Source: a virus. From it: 35,403 nucleotides of DNA. The notes under the pieces are model-generated. The model saw nothing but the letters and a program-made list of their open reading frames with translations. It was not told the DNA's origin and searched no databases. The DNA lies in IMG/VR virus record IMGVR_UViG_3300030099_000873, positions 1-35,403 of that record; one strand, 5' to 3'. This document shows positions 8,251 to 12,931 of this stretch, in pieces; the stretch's first letter is position 1; every line of letters begins with the position of its first letter. The position numbers were made by a program, and so were the translations under genes.

Positions 8251-8279
8251 ATTATAACATATTTAGCTTCTTTTGTCAA
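8251..8279 (-). promoter_or_regulatory. Consensus sigma-70 promoter for the late (leftward) block
   Basis: On the minus strand, TTGACA (8279-8274) and TATAAT (8256-8251) are separated by exactly 17 bp, a perfect match to the bacterial housekeeping promoter. Transcription would start near 8244 and give a leader of about 110 nt before the first late gene at 8131. No phage RNA polymerase gene is present, so host polymerase is the expected reader. Confidence 0.85.
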
Positions 8280-8508
8280 TAGGGTTCCTTAGGATTTCTT
8301 AGGAATAACCCGCCTCACCCCAAAAGTCAACCCCTAAGTTGTACTTTAGTTAAGTTAATTATCTAATTCATGGACCTCCAAATTGCTTCCCATGTGGTCA
8401 TGAGGGTATATATAACATGGGGAGGCTGCGTGGGTCCCCCCGGCCTACCTTAGTCTGCCACAGAACCCCCATGAACTTCCTGAGGATCACAGCGCCACCT
8501 TGGAACTG

Positions 8509-8560
8509 CCTCAGGATGCCTCAGGATGCCTCAGGATGCCTCAGGATGCCTCAGAACTAC
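8509..8560. repeat. Tandem 10-bp direct repeats (iteron-like array 1)
   Basis: The unit TCAGGATGCC occurs four times without change (8511-8550), preceded by GCC and followed by a degraded fifth copy (TCAGAACTAC, 8551-8560). Each junction makes CCTCAGGAT. The 10-bp period is close to one turn of the helix, so bound proteins would lie on one face. Related CCTNAGGAT sequences occur at 8287, 8479 and 12054-12105. Confidence 0.85.
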
Positions 8561-8602
8561 CGGAGAAAACGTGAGAAGGAAGAGTGCATGATTATGGATA
8601 TA

Positions 8603-8614
8603 TGGGACGTCCCA
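8603..8614. promoter_or_regulatory. Palindromic element 1, TGGGACGTCCCA
   Basis: A perfect 12-bp palindrome between the two repeat arrays, followed by AAAAAT. It shares the TGGGA-NN-TCCCA core with five other copies on the early side. This copy and the one at 8742 are not directly followed by a start codon. Confidence 0.7.
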
Positions 8615-8619
8615 AAAAT

Positions 8620-8672
8620 CCTCAGGACCACTCAGGACCACCTCAGAACCACATCAGAACCACAACGGAACC
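8620..8672. repeat. Direct repeats of 10-11 bp (iteron-like array 2)
   Basis: Units CTCAGGACCA (8621, 8631), CTCAGAACCA (8642), ATCAGAACCA (8653, first base off) and ACGGAACCA (8664) follow one another with spacings of 10, 11, 11 and 11 bp. The array becomes more degenerate to the right and ends a few bases before a TATAAT at 8681. It shares the CTCAGGA core with array 1. Confidence 0.75.
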
Positions 8673-8680
8673 AGACACCT

Positions 8681-8686
8681 TATAAT
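8681..8686 (+). promoter_or_regulatory. Candidate -10 box for the early (rightward) block
   Basis: A TATAAT hexamer lies 145 bp before the first early gene. No good -35 hexamer is present 16-18 bp upstream; that place is taken by repeat array 2. The promoter may therefore depend on a protein bound to the repeats, or may not be a promoter at all. Confidence 0.35.
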
Positions 8687-8741
8687 ATACATAGGAAACT
8701 GTTGCATATTTGTCACACTTTGGGGGATATTCAGAAAAAAA

Positions 8742-8753
8742 TGGGATATCCCA
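8742..8753. promoter_or_regulatory. Palindromic element 2, TGGGATATCCCA
   Basis: A perfect 12-bp palindrome flanked by A-runs, 77 bp before the first early start codon. A weaker look-alike (GGGGATATTCAG) lies just upstream at 8723-8734. Like element 1 it is followed by AAAAAT. Confidence 0.7.
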
Positions 8754-8830
8754 AAAATTTTTGTAGACATACCTGATAGGCTTCCCTATGTATTGTCTAT
8801 CGACAACGACAAACCAACAGGAGATATACA

Positions 8831-9457
8831 ATGTCTAAGATCGATACAGTTGAAGTCACCGCCGAAACCATCAACAAGGAACTGGTCAAGGCCGTGAAGA
8901 CCGATGCGAAGGTTGCACGGAAGCTTGTTCTCGAAGTTCATCCGTTCGCCGCTGAAATACTCAAGAAGGAGACGGATGGCGCATGGCCTGCGAAGTCTCT
9001 CACGGTCAAGATGATAGACGCCTCTCAGGTTCTACAGGACATGTTCGTCGGTCTATCTCAGGCGGACCGCTCGAACCACGTCCGCGACATTAAGTTTGTT
9101 TCGGAGAACTTCGACGCGGTCGTGACCGAAGGAGAGACGAACGGATGGCGGAAGATTGATGCCATGCGGAAGGCTATTCAGAAGGCTCAGAAAGCGGCTC
9201 AGAAGGATAGCGAAGAGGCTTCGGAGGATACTCAGGAGGCTGCTCAGGAGGCTTCTGAGGCTGCTCAGGAGGCTGCTCAGGAATTCCCGACGATCAGCAT
9301 CAATGACATTATGTCGGCGATTATGAAGCACATTCCCGACGCAACCAATGCTCAGTTGCTGGCGGTAGCGGAGGAACTTGACCCGCTGTCGAGGGAAACG
9401 AAGGAACTCACGGGAGAGGAACTGCTTAAATTTCTCGGAATGAACGCCTTCAAGTGA
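8831..9457 (+). CDS. First early gene, Ala/Gln/Glu repeat protein of unknown function
   Basis: This 208-aa protein is the first rightward gene, preceded by AGGAG about 8 nt before ATG. Residues 1-110 look globular (KLVLEVHPFAAEILKK, QVLQDMFVGLSQADRSNHVRDIKFVSENFDAVV). Residues about 112-150 are a low-complexity helical stretch of Ala-Gln-Glu repeats (AAQEASEAAQEAAQE), and a last domain (ISINDIMSAIMKHIPDATNAQLLAVAEEL) may be a small helical interaction module. I recognise no family. Codons end mostly in C or G, unlike most late genes. First position after the control region suggests an early regulator, host-takeover protein or repeat-binding protein, but nothing in the sequence proves this. 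A hairpin follows the stop. Confidence 0.75.
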   Translation: MSKIDTVEVTAETINKELVKAVKTDAKVARKLVLEVHPFAAEILKKETDGAWPAKSLTVKMIDASQVLQDMFVGLSQADRSNHVRDIKFVSENFDAVVTEGETNGWRKIDAMRKAIQKAQKAAQKDSEEASEDTQEAAQEASEAAQEAAQEFPTISINDIMSAIMKHIPDATNAQLLAVAEELDPLSRETKELTGEELLKFLGMNAFK

Positions 9458-9465
9458 CCTCTACG

Positions 9466-9493
9466 GAACCCCTTGACACACGTCAGGGGGTTC
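9466..9493 (+). terminator. Strong hairpin after the first early gene
   Basis: Arms 9466-9477 and 9482-9493 pair over 12 bp (one G-U) with a 4-nt loop, starting 9 nt after the stop codon. The sequence after it is only moderately T-rich, so termination may be partial. A TTGACA (9473-9478) lies inside the hairpin with TATAGA 15 bp later, a weak alternative promoter reading. Confidence 0.55.
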
Positions 9494-9531
9494 TATAGAG
9501 TTCATTTGTCAACATGAAAGGAAACTGAACT

Positions 9532-10212
9532 ATGTCGAATTATAAGCTAATCGGTGTGGGTAATAACGCCAAGACTGTAAAGGGTGACGGAAGCGAATAT
9601 CTCACGGCTATCCTGTACCTGACGCCGGACGACTACTTGTGTCCCTTGTCCCGTCTAGCGGGATGCAGGGAGGGTTGTCTCAATACGGCGGGACGGGGTG
9701 CCATGAATACCGTTCAAGCGGCGCGGCATCGTAAAACGCAAATGCTATTGAAACTGCCGGAACAATTCGACAAGCTTCTGCGCGACGATCTCGACAAGTT
9801 TCAGCGATACTGTCAACGCAGGGGAATACAACCCGTGGTCCGTCTTAATGGTACATCAGATTACAATTGGAAAGAAGTGATAGTAGACTATCCCGAAATA
9901 CAATTCTATGACTACACAAAGGTATACAATCGTGTATCTAAGAATTGGCCGGACAACTATCACTTGACGTTGTCATATTCTGAAGCTAATATTCAGTATC
10001 GCGACAAGGTAGTCGAGTATGCGAACAAGTACAGCGCCAACATGGCGGTAGTATTTCGGGACAAGGAGAGTATTCCTGAAACATTTCTAGGTCGTCAGGT
10101 TATAGATGGCGACAGGGATGATCTGAGATTCCTTGACCCCGAGAATGTAGTTGTGGCATTATATGCCAAGGGTAAAGCGAAGAAGGATACGACAGGATTC
10201 GTTATCGATTAA
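9532..10212 (+). CDS. GP88-domain protein
   Basis: This 226-aa protein matches the phage Gene product 88 family: a Cys cluster C37, C45, C49 followed by LNTAGRGAMNTVQAAR (residues 50-65), then KT near 68 and VRLNGTSDYNW (103-113). The family is common in phages and plasmids of actinobacteria and proteobacteria and has no established biochemical role that I know. The conserved cysteines suggest a metal or Fe-S site, and the RLNGTSD segment looks like a conserved active or binding loop. A clear AAAGGA ribosome-binding site precedes ATG 9532. The stop codon touches the next palindromic element. Confidence 0.8.
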   Translation: MSNYKLIGVGNNAKTVKGDGSEYLTAILYLTPDDYLCPLSRLAGCREGCLNTAGRGAMNTVQAARHRKTQMLLKLPEQFDKLLRDDLDKFQRYCQRRGIQPVVRLNGTSDYNWKEVIVDYPEIQFYDYTKVYNRVSKNWPDNYHLTLSYSEANIQYRDKVVEYANKYSANMAVVFRDKESIPETFLGRQVIDGDRDDLRFLDPENVVVALYAKGKAKKDTTGFVID

Positions 10213-10216
10213 AATC

Positions 10217-10228
10217 TGGGATGTCCCA
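10217..10228. promoter_or_regulatory. Palindromic element 3, TGGGATGTCCCA
   Basis: It lies directly after the GP88 stop (TAA 10210-10212) and 20 nt before ATG 10249, with GAAAGG between them. It is preceded by AAATC and followed by AAAAT, shared with elements 4-6. Confidence 0.75.
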
Positions 10229-10248
10229 GAAAATTGAAAGGTGAAGAC

Positions 10249-10398
10249 ATGACTAAGAAAGAAATGGCTGAGACTTTGACATTCAAGCTTGAAGCAATGA
10301 TGCTGATGATCGTTGCTGGTAGGAATAAAAAAGCAGAGGAATTCCTTGCTGATATCAGAACTATCCTTAGGGATGCCATTGAGGAGGGGGACGAATGA
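10249..10398 (+). CDS. Small helical hypothetical protein
   Basis: This 49-aa ORF begins at ATG 10249 after GAAAGGTG and ends TGA 10396-10398. The sequence (MTKKEMAETLTFKLEAMMLM, then RNKKAEEFLADIRTILRDAI) would form two amphipathic helices. It overlaps the next gene by 4 bp (ATGA). It is the first gene behind palindromic element 3 and so would head a sub-operon of small genes. No family recognised. Confidence 0.65.
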   Translation: MTKKEMAETLTFKLEAMMLMIVAGRNKKAEEFLADIRTILRDAIEEGDE

Positions 10399-10610
10399 CT
10401 GTTAGAGTGTGGACCAAGGAACAGACACAGGAAACCATCAAGGCACTTCGAAGGGCGGGGTACACCATCCCGCCCAAAGGGGACACCGGGATGTACAAGA
10501 CAGAAGAGGAATACGCACCGGGTAAAAAAGTTTTTGTTGCAATGGTAGGAACAAGAGGGTATCTTGTCAGGTACTGGGATGAATTATTTCAAGAGGAGAA
10601 CGACAAATGA
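10395..10610 (+). CDS. Hypothetical protein
   Basis: This 71-aa protein (WTKEQTQETIKALRRAGYTI near the N-terminus, then KVFVAMVGTRGYLVRYWDELF) looks like a small alpha-beta fold with an N-terminal helix and a C-terminal pair of strands. ATGA overlaps on both sides (10395 and 10607) tie it into the run of small early genes. A ribosome-binding site (GAGGAGG) precedes it inside the previous gene. No family recognised. Confidence 0.65.
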   Translation: MTVRVWTKEQTQETIKALRRAGYTIPPKGDTGMYKTEEEYAPGKKVFVAMVGTRGYLVRYWDELFQEENDK

Positions 10611-10801
10611 ACCACAAACATGGTAGTCCATACGATAGAGGTTCAGCGGATAGGTTCTACAATCGCAACTATGAACCACACTACTGGCCTAATGGAACCG
10701 GCAGGGGGTACAAAGTACCTCGTGAGATGATGACAGCGGACCAGATTGCAGAGTATTTGCAGGGGTGGCGTGAAGAAAACGAGAGAAAGGACTGGGGATA
10801 A
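10607..10801 (+). CDS. Small conserved phage protein (HGSPYDRGSAD family)
   Basis: This 64-aa protein opens MNHKHGSPYDRGSADRFYNR and continues with PHYWPNGTGRG and a C-terminal helix ending in ERKDWG. The HGSPYDRGSAD-x-(Y)YxR-PHxW signature is widespread in small ORFs of diverse tailed phages and some bacterial proteins; no function is known to me. It is coupled to both neighbours by overlaps of 4 bp and 1 bp. Confidence 0.75.
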   Translation: MNHKHGSPYDRGSADRFYNRNYEPHYWPNGTGRGYKVPREMMTADQIAEYLQGWREENERKDWG

Positions 10802-10893
10802 TGTTTAAAAAGATCATGAAAACAATCAACGACGACTTGTCAGTATTTCTGATTATACTGGTAACCGTGATAATTATTGAGGTATTCTTATGA
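10801..10893 (+). CDS. Tiny single-pass membrane peptide
   Basis: This 30-aa ORF has a short basic N-terminus (MFKKIMKTINDDL) and a hydrophobic stretch of about 16 residues (SVFLIILVTVIIIEVFL) that would span the membrane. Its start overlaps the previous stop (TAATG) and its stop overlaps the next start (ATGA), which supports reality despite its size. A role at the host membrane early in infection is possible but unproven. Confidence 0.6.
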   Translation: MFKKIMKTINDDLSVFLIILVTVIIIEVFL

Positions 10894-11345
10894 AACAGAA
10901 ACATTTAGTTGCATATATGGAAACTGCCTACGCATTCGCTGAGTGTAGCACGGCACGGAGGTTGAAGGTGGGGTGTATCATTGTGAAGGACGAAAGGATT
11001 ATATCCATCGGATACAATGGTACACCCTCAGGGTGGGACAACAATTGCGAATCTGAGATATATAGCACGAGTGTTGGCGATAATCCGAGACTAGTGACGA
11101 AGCCTCAGGTTCTACATGCGGAGTCCAACGCGATAGCCAAGCTTGCTAGGTGTACCGAGAGTGGAGAAGGTGCCACGTTGATATGTACGCATGCGCCCTG
11201 CATGGAATGTGCCAAGTTAATCTTGCAATCTGGGATCATCCGTGTTATATACTCAGAAGACTATAGAAGTACGGACGGTCTGGAGTTCCTGACTCAGGGC
11301 GGTGTCAATGTTGTACAAGCTAAGATGGAGGTTATAGAGGTATGA
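10890..11345 (+). CDS. dcd: dCMP deaminase
   Basis: This 151-aa zinc enzyme would convert dCMP to dUMP, the substrate for the ThyX encoded at 18439. The cytidine deaminase fold is shown by HAE (H76, E78 as zinc ligand and proton shuttle) and PC-x2-C (C104, C107 as ligands), with GYNGTPSGWDNNC (41-53) as the usual substrate loop of T4-type dCMP deaminases. Length is close to that family. It starts in an ATGA overlap and its stop overlaps the next start. A segment within codons for QSGII resembles the palindromic element, but this motif is normal for the enzyme. The gene symbol is tentative; cd is used in T4. Confidence 0.9.
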   Translation: MKQKHLVAYMETAYAFAECSTARRLKVGCIIVKDERIISIGYNGTPSGWDNNCESEIYSTSVGDNPRLVTKPQVLHAESNAIAKLARCTESGEGATLICTHAPCMECAKLILQSGIIRVIYSEDYRSTDGLEFLTQGGVNVVQAKMEVIEV

Positions 11346-11875
11346 ATATATTCTACCTACACGAGAACCCAAAACGCTGCGCCGAGATGCACTGTGACAA
11401 GCATGTAGTCAAGATGATACTGGAGACTGCCCAGCTACTCAGCACAGCGCACCATGAGATCGACGGGGAGCCTAGCATTGAGTGCTACAAGGCAACGCAC
11501 AAGAACCACCCAAGTGCGGTGTGGGCTAGGGAAAACCGTAGCAATTACATATGGTTGTGGAACCTTCTCAATAGTTTATGCAAGGAGTATACGAAGAGAT
11601 ACGGAAAGGTTCACAAGACCGAGAGGATCGGTATGGTGAGGGACTTGGGCAACTGTCCATATGAATTACGCAACGGTCCCTTCACTGACCCACCCCAGTG
11701 CATGGATGACTACTGCAAGGTGCCTGAGAATACCGTCATGGCGTACCGTAACTACTACATCAACGAGAAATCTTACATGGCCCGGTGGCAGTTTACACCA
11801 GAACCAATCTGGTATACCATCGGCATGGCCGCACAAATGAAGGATAAAGTAATGGAGCAAGTAAATGCGATGTAA
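11342..11875 (+). CDS. Conserved phage protein with CDKHVVKM motif, function unknown
   Basis: This 177-aa protein begins MNIFYLHENPKRCAEMHCDKHVVKMILETAQLLSTAHH, here spanning residues 1-38, followed by CYKATHKNHPSAVWARENRSNY and a C-terminal AYRNYYINEKSYMARW. This pattern recurs in many marine T4-like and T7-like phages. Conserved His, Cys, Asp and Lys residues near the N-terminus suggest an enzyme or metal site. I cannot name an activity with confidence; DNA repair or nucleotide-related roles have been suggested by annotation but not seen here. It is coupled to dCMP deaminase by a 4-bp overlap. Confidence 0.7.
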   Translation: MNIFYLHENPKRCAEMHCDKHVVKMILETAQLLSTAHHEIDGEPSIECYKATHKNHPSAVWARENRSNYIWLWNLLNSLCKEYTKRYGKVHKTERIGMVRDLGNCPYELRNGPFTDPPQCMDDYCKVPENTVMAYRNYYINEKSYMARWQFTPEPIWYTIGMAAQMKDKVMEQVNAM

Positions 11876-12044
11876 AATATGTGATGTTAAACTAAATAAT
11901 TCAGAATTACTTAGAAAGGATGCCCAAGGTAATCACATGGACACCTGCAACAAGTGCATCGGTGCCATCTATGAAAACACGGATGAATTCGATTTCATTC
12001 TGGATGTAAACTCAGTGCTTGACAATGAGGAGGAAGACGTGTAA
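11865..12044 (+). CDS. Small zinc-ribbon-like protein
   Basis: This 59-aa ORF starts at ATG 11865, 11 bp before the previous stop. It has a four-Cys arrangement, C3-x2-C6 (CKIC) and C28-x2-C31 (CNKC), typical of a small zinc finger or ribbon, and a strongly acidic C-terminus (LDNEEEDV). Such proteins often bind nucleic acids or transcription machinery. Too short for many gene finders; start choice is supported by AATGGAG upstream. Function unknown. Confidence 0.65.
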   Translation: MRCKICDVKLNNSELLRKDAQGNHMDTCNKCIGAIYENTDEFDFILDVNSVLDNEEEDV

Positions 12045-12053
12045 GATACTAAG

Positions 12054-12105
12054 GTATCCTAAGGGGATAGATTATTAATCATTAATGTTATTCTCCTTAG
12101 GATAC
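12054..12105. repeat. Inverted repeat CCTTAGGATAC flanking an AT-rich loop
   Basis: Arms 12054-12064 and 12095-12105 are perfect reverse complements over 11 bp, with partial extension outward, around a 30-bp AT-rich spacer. It lies between the zinc-ribbon gene and palindromic element 4. The arm matches the CCTNAGGAT theme of the control region at 8287-8550. No T-run follows, so a simple terminator is unlikely. Confidence 0.7.
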
Positions 12106-12115
12106 TTAAGAAATC

Positions 12116-12127
12116 TGGGATGTCCCA
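12116..12127. promoter_or_regulatory. Palindromic element 4, TGGGATGTCCCA
   Basis: It lies 20 nt before ATG 12148 with AGAAAGGA between. The flanks AAATC and TAATTT match elements 3, 5 and 6. Confidence 0.75.
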
Positions 12128-12147
12128 TAATTTAGAAAGGATTGGTT

Positions 12148-12318
12148 ATGTCTATCAAAGATGGTCGTCGTAAGGCACCGAAGAAGAAGAACCCTGTCGC
12201 TCGTGACATGCACAAGTTCAACAAGCGAAAGGTCTTTCGTAGTCAGAAGAGCAAGTTGGCAGCAGAGGCTGTCGATGAGGAACTTAAGGAGTACATGAGA
12301 GGTGACTACGATGGATAA
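12148..12318 (+). CDS. Small basic hypothetical protein
   Basis: This 56-aa protein is strongly basic in its first 40 residues (KDGRRKAPKKKNPVARDMHK, then NKRKVFRSQKSKL) and acidic at the end (AEAVDEELKEYMRGDYDG). It follows palindromic element 4 and a clear GAAAGG site. The charge pattern would suit binding to nucleic acid or to the host transcription machinery. No family recognised. Its stop overlaps the next gene's start region by 8 bp. Confidence 0.65.
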   Translation: MSIKDGRRKAPKKKNPVARDMHKFNKRKVFRSQKSKLAAEAVDEELKEYMRGDYDG

Positions 12319-12484
12319 AGTGTGGATTGTCTTTTCATATGATGGGTATGACAGTTCCAAGGTTCAGAAAATCTTTACGTCTGAGGAGATGGCATTGGAA
12401 TATCGGGACCACATTACCAAGTTGGGAGATGAGAGGTGGAATGGTTTCTATGTCAAAAAGTTTTCGGTTGAGAAAGGTAGTTGA
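12311..12484 (+). CDS. Small alpha-beta protein (DUF7336-like)
   Basis: This 57-aa protein (MDKVWIVFSYDGYDSSKVQ, then FTSEEMALEYRDHI and GFYVKKFSVEKGS) has the strand-helix-strand pattern of small phage proteins with a VWIV-x-YDGYDS start, which I tentatively link to DUF7336. ATG 12311 is preferred over the in-frame GTG 12302 because GAGAGG (12297-12302) is then 8 nt away. Function unknown. Confidence 0.65.
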   Translation: MDKVWIVFSYDGYDSSKVQKIFTSEEMALEYRDHITKLGDERWNGFYVKKFSVEKGS

Positions 12485-12512
12485 CAATGGAATTTTTTTC
12501 CTGTAGTATAAT
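12481..12512 (+). promoter_or_regulatory. Candidate promoter for the SSB gene
   Basis: TTGACA (12481-12486) and TATAAT (12507-12512) are both perfect hexamers but are 20 bp apart, longer than the usual 16-18. It starts at the stop of the gene before and lies 48 bp before ATG 12560, in a gap not otherwise explained. It may need help from an activator or be weak. Confidence 0.4.
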
Positions 12513-12559
12513 GGGTGTAGTATGAACGCAATGTATGACACAATAGAGGAGTGTTGAAT

Positions 12560-12931
12560 ATGATTACAGAAGGAACAGTTGCTTTTTCGAACCTCGAAGA
12601 AACGGAACGCTACAACGGACAGGACACTGGAAAGTATTCCATCGTCCTCACGCTGGAGCCTGACGAAGCAGCCAAGCTGGCACAGGAGGGAGTCAAACTC
12701 CGCGAGTACAAGAACCAGCCGCAGCGTAAGTTCGTCACCAAGTTCTCCGGGTTCCCGGTGCTTGATGCGGACGGAGATCAAATCTCCAAGTACATTCCGT
12801 ATGGCTCCAAGGTTCGAGTGATGTGGGAACCGGGCAAGCCCCACCCGCAACACGGCGTTGCTCCGTACTTCAAGAAGATCAAAGTTCTTGAGATGGCGGA
12901 ACAAGTCGGAGCGGACGACGAGGACTTCTGA
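12560..12931 (+). CDS. Single-stranded DNA-binding protein (gp2.5-like)
   Basis: This 123-aa protein has a beta-rich OB-fold-like body (EGTVAFSNLEETERYNG, KYSIVLTLEPDEAAKL, YIPYGSKVRVMWEPGK, VAPYFKKIKVLEM) and a short acidic C-terminus ending GADDEDF. The acidic tail with terminal Phe is the hallmark of T7 gp2.5, where it contacts polymerase and helicase. It would coat single-stranded DNA at the fork and in recombination. Shorter than T7 gp2.5 (232 aa), as in other marine phages. ATG 12560 is preferred to GTG 12551 because AGAGGAG (12546-12552) is then properly spaced. It overlaps the helicase start by one base (TGATG). Confidence 0.8.
   Translation: MITEGTVAFSNLEETERYNGQDTGKYSIVLTLEPDEAAKLAQEGVKLREYKNQPQRKFVTKFSGFPVLDADGDQISKYIPYGSKVRVMWEPGKPHPQHGVAPYFKKIKVLEMAEQVGADDEDF

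Larger units (their letters stand above)
8132..8830. other. Divergent non-coding control region, candidate origin
   Basis: About 700 bp separate the leftward late block from the rightward early block. The left third (8160-8300) is very AT-rich and carries a consensus promoter for the late block plus the near-palindromes CTTAAGTATCTTAAG (8178-8192 region) and CCTTAGG (8287-8293). The middle holds 10-bp tandem repeats (8509-8560). The right part has a second array (8620-8672), two TGGGA-N2-TCCCA palindromes (8603 and 8742) and a TATAAT hexamer at 8681. An AT-rich tract next to iteron-like repeats would suit a replication origin, but this is inference. An open frame across the tandem repeats (8417-8776) is an artefact. 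Confidence 0.7.

Noticed and set aside
8417-8776. Open frame of 119 codons across the tandem repeats of the control region
   Set aside because: Its protein is built from the repeat (RMPQ-type units), it has no ribosome-binding site and it would end just before the first early gene. Repeats without stops explain it.
9022-11113. 13-bp identity CTCAGGTTCTACA in the first early gene and in dCMP deaminase
   Set aside because: Both copies lie in codons for Q-V-L, have no shared context, and such a match is expected by chance in a genome of this size.
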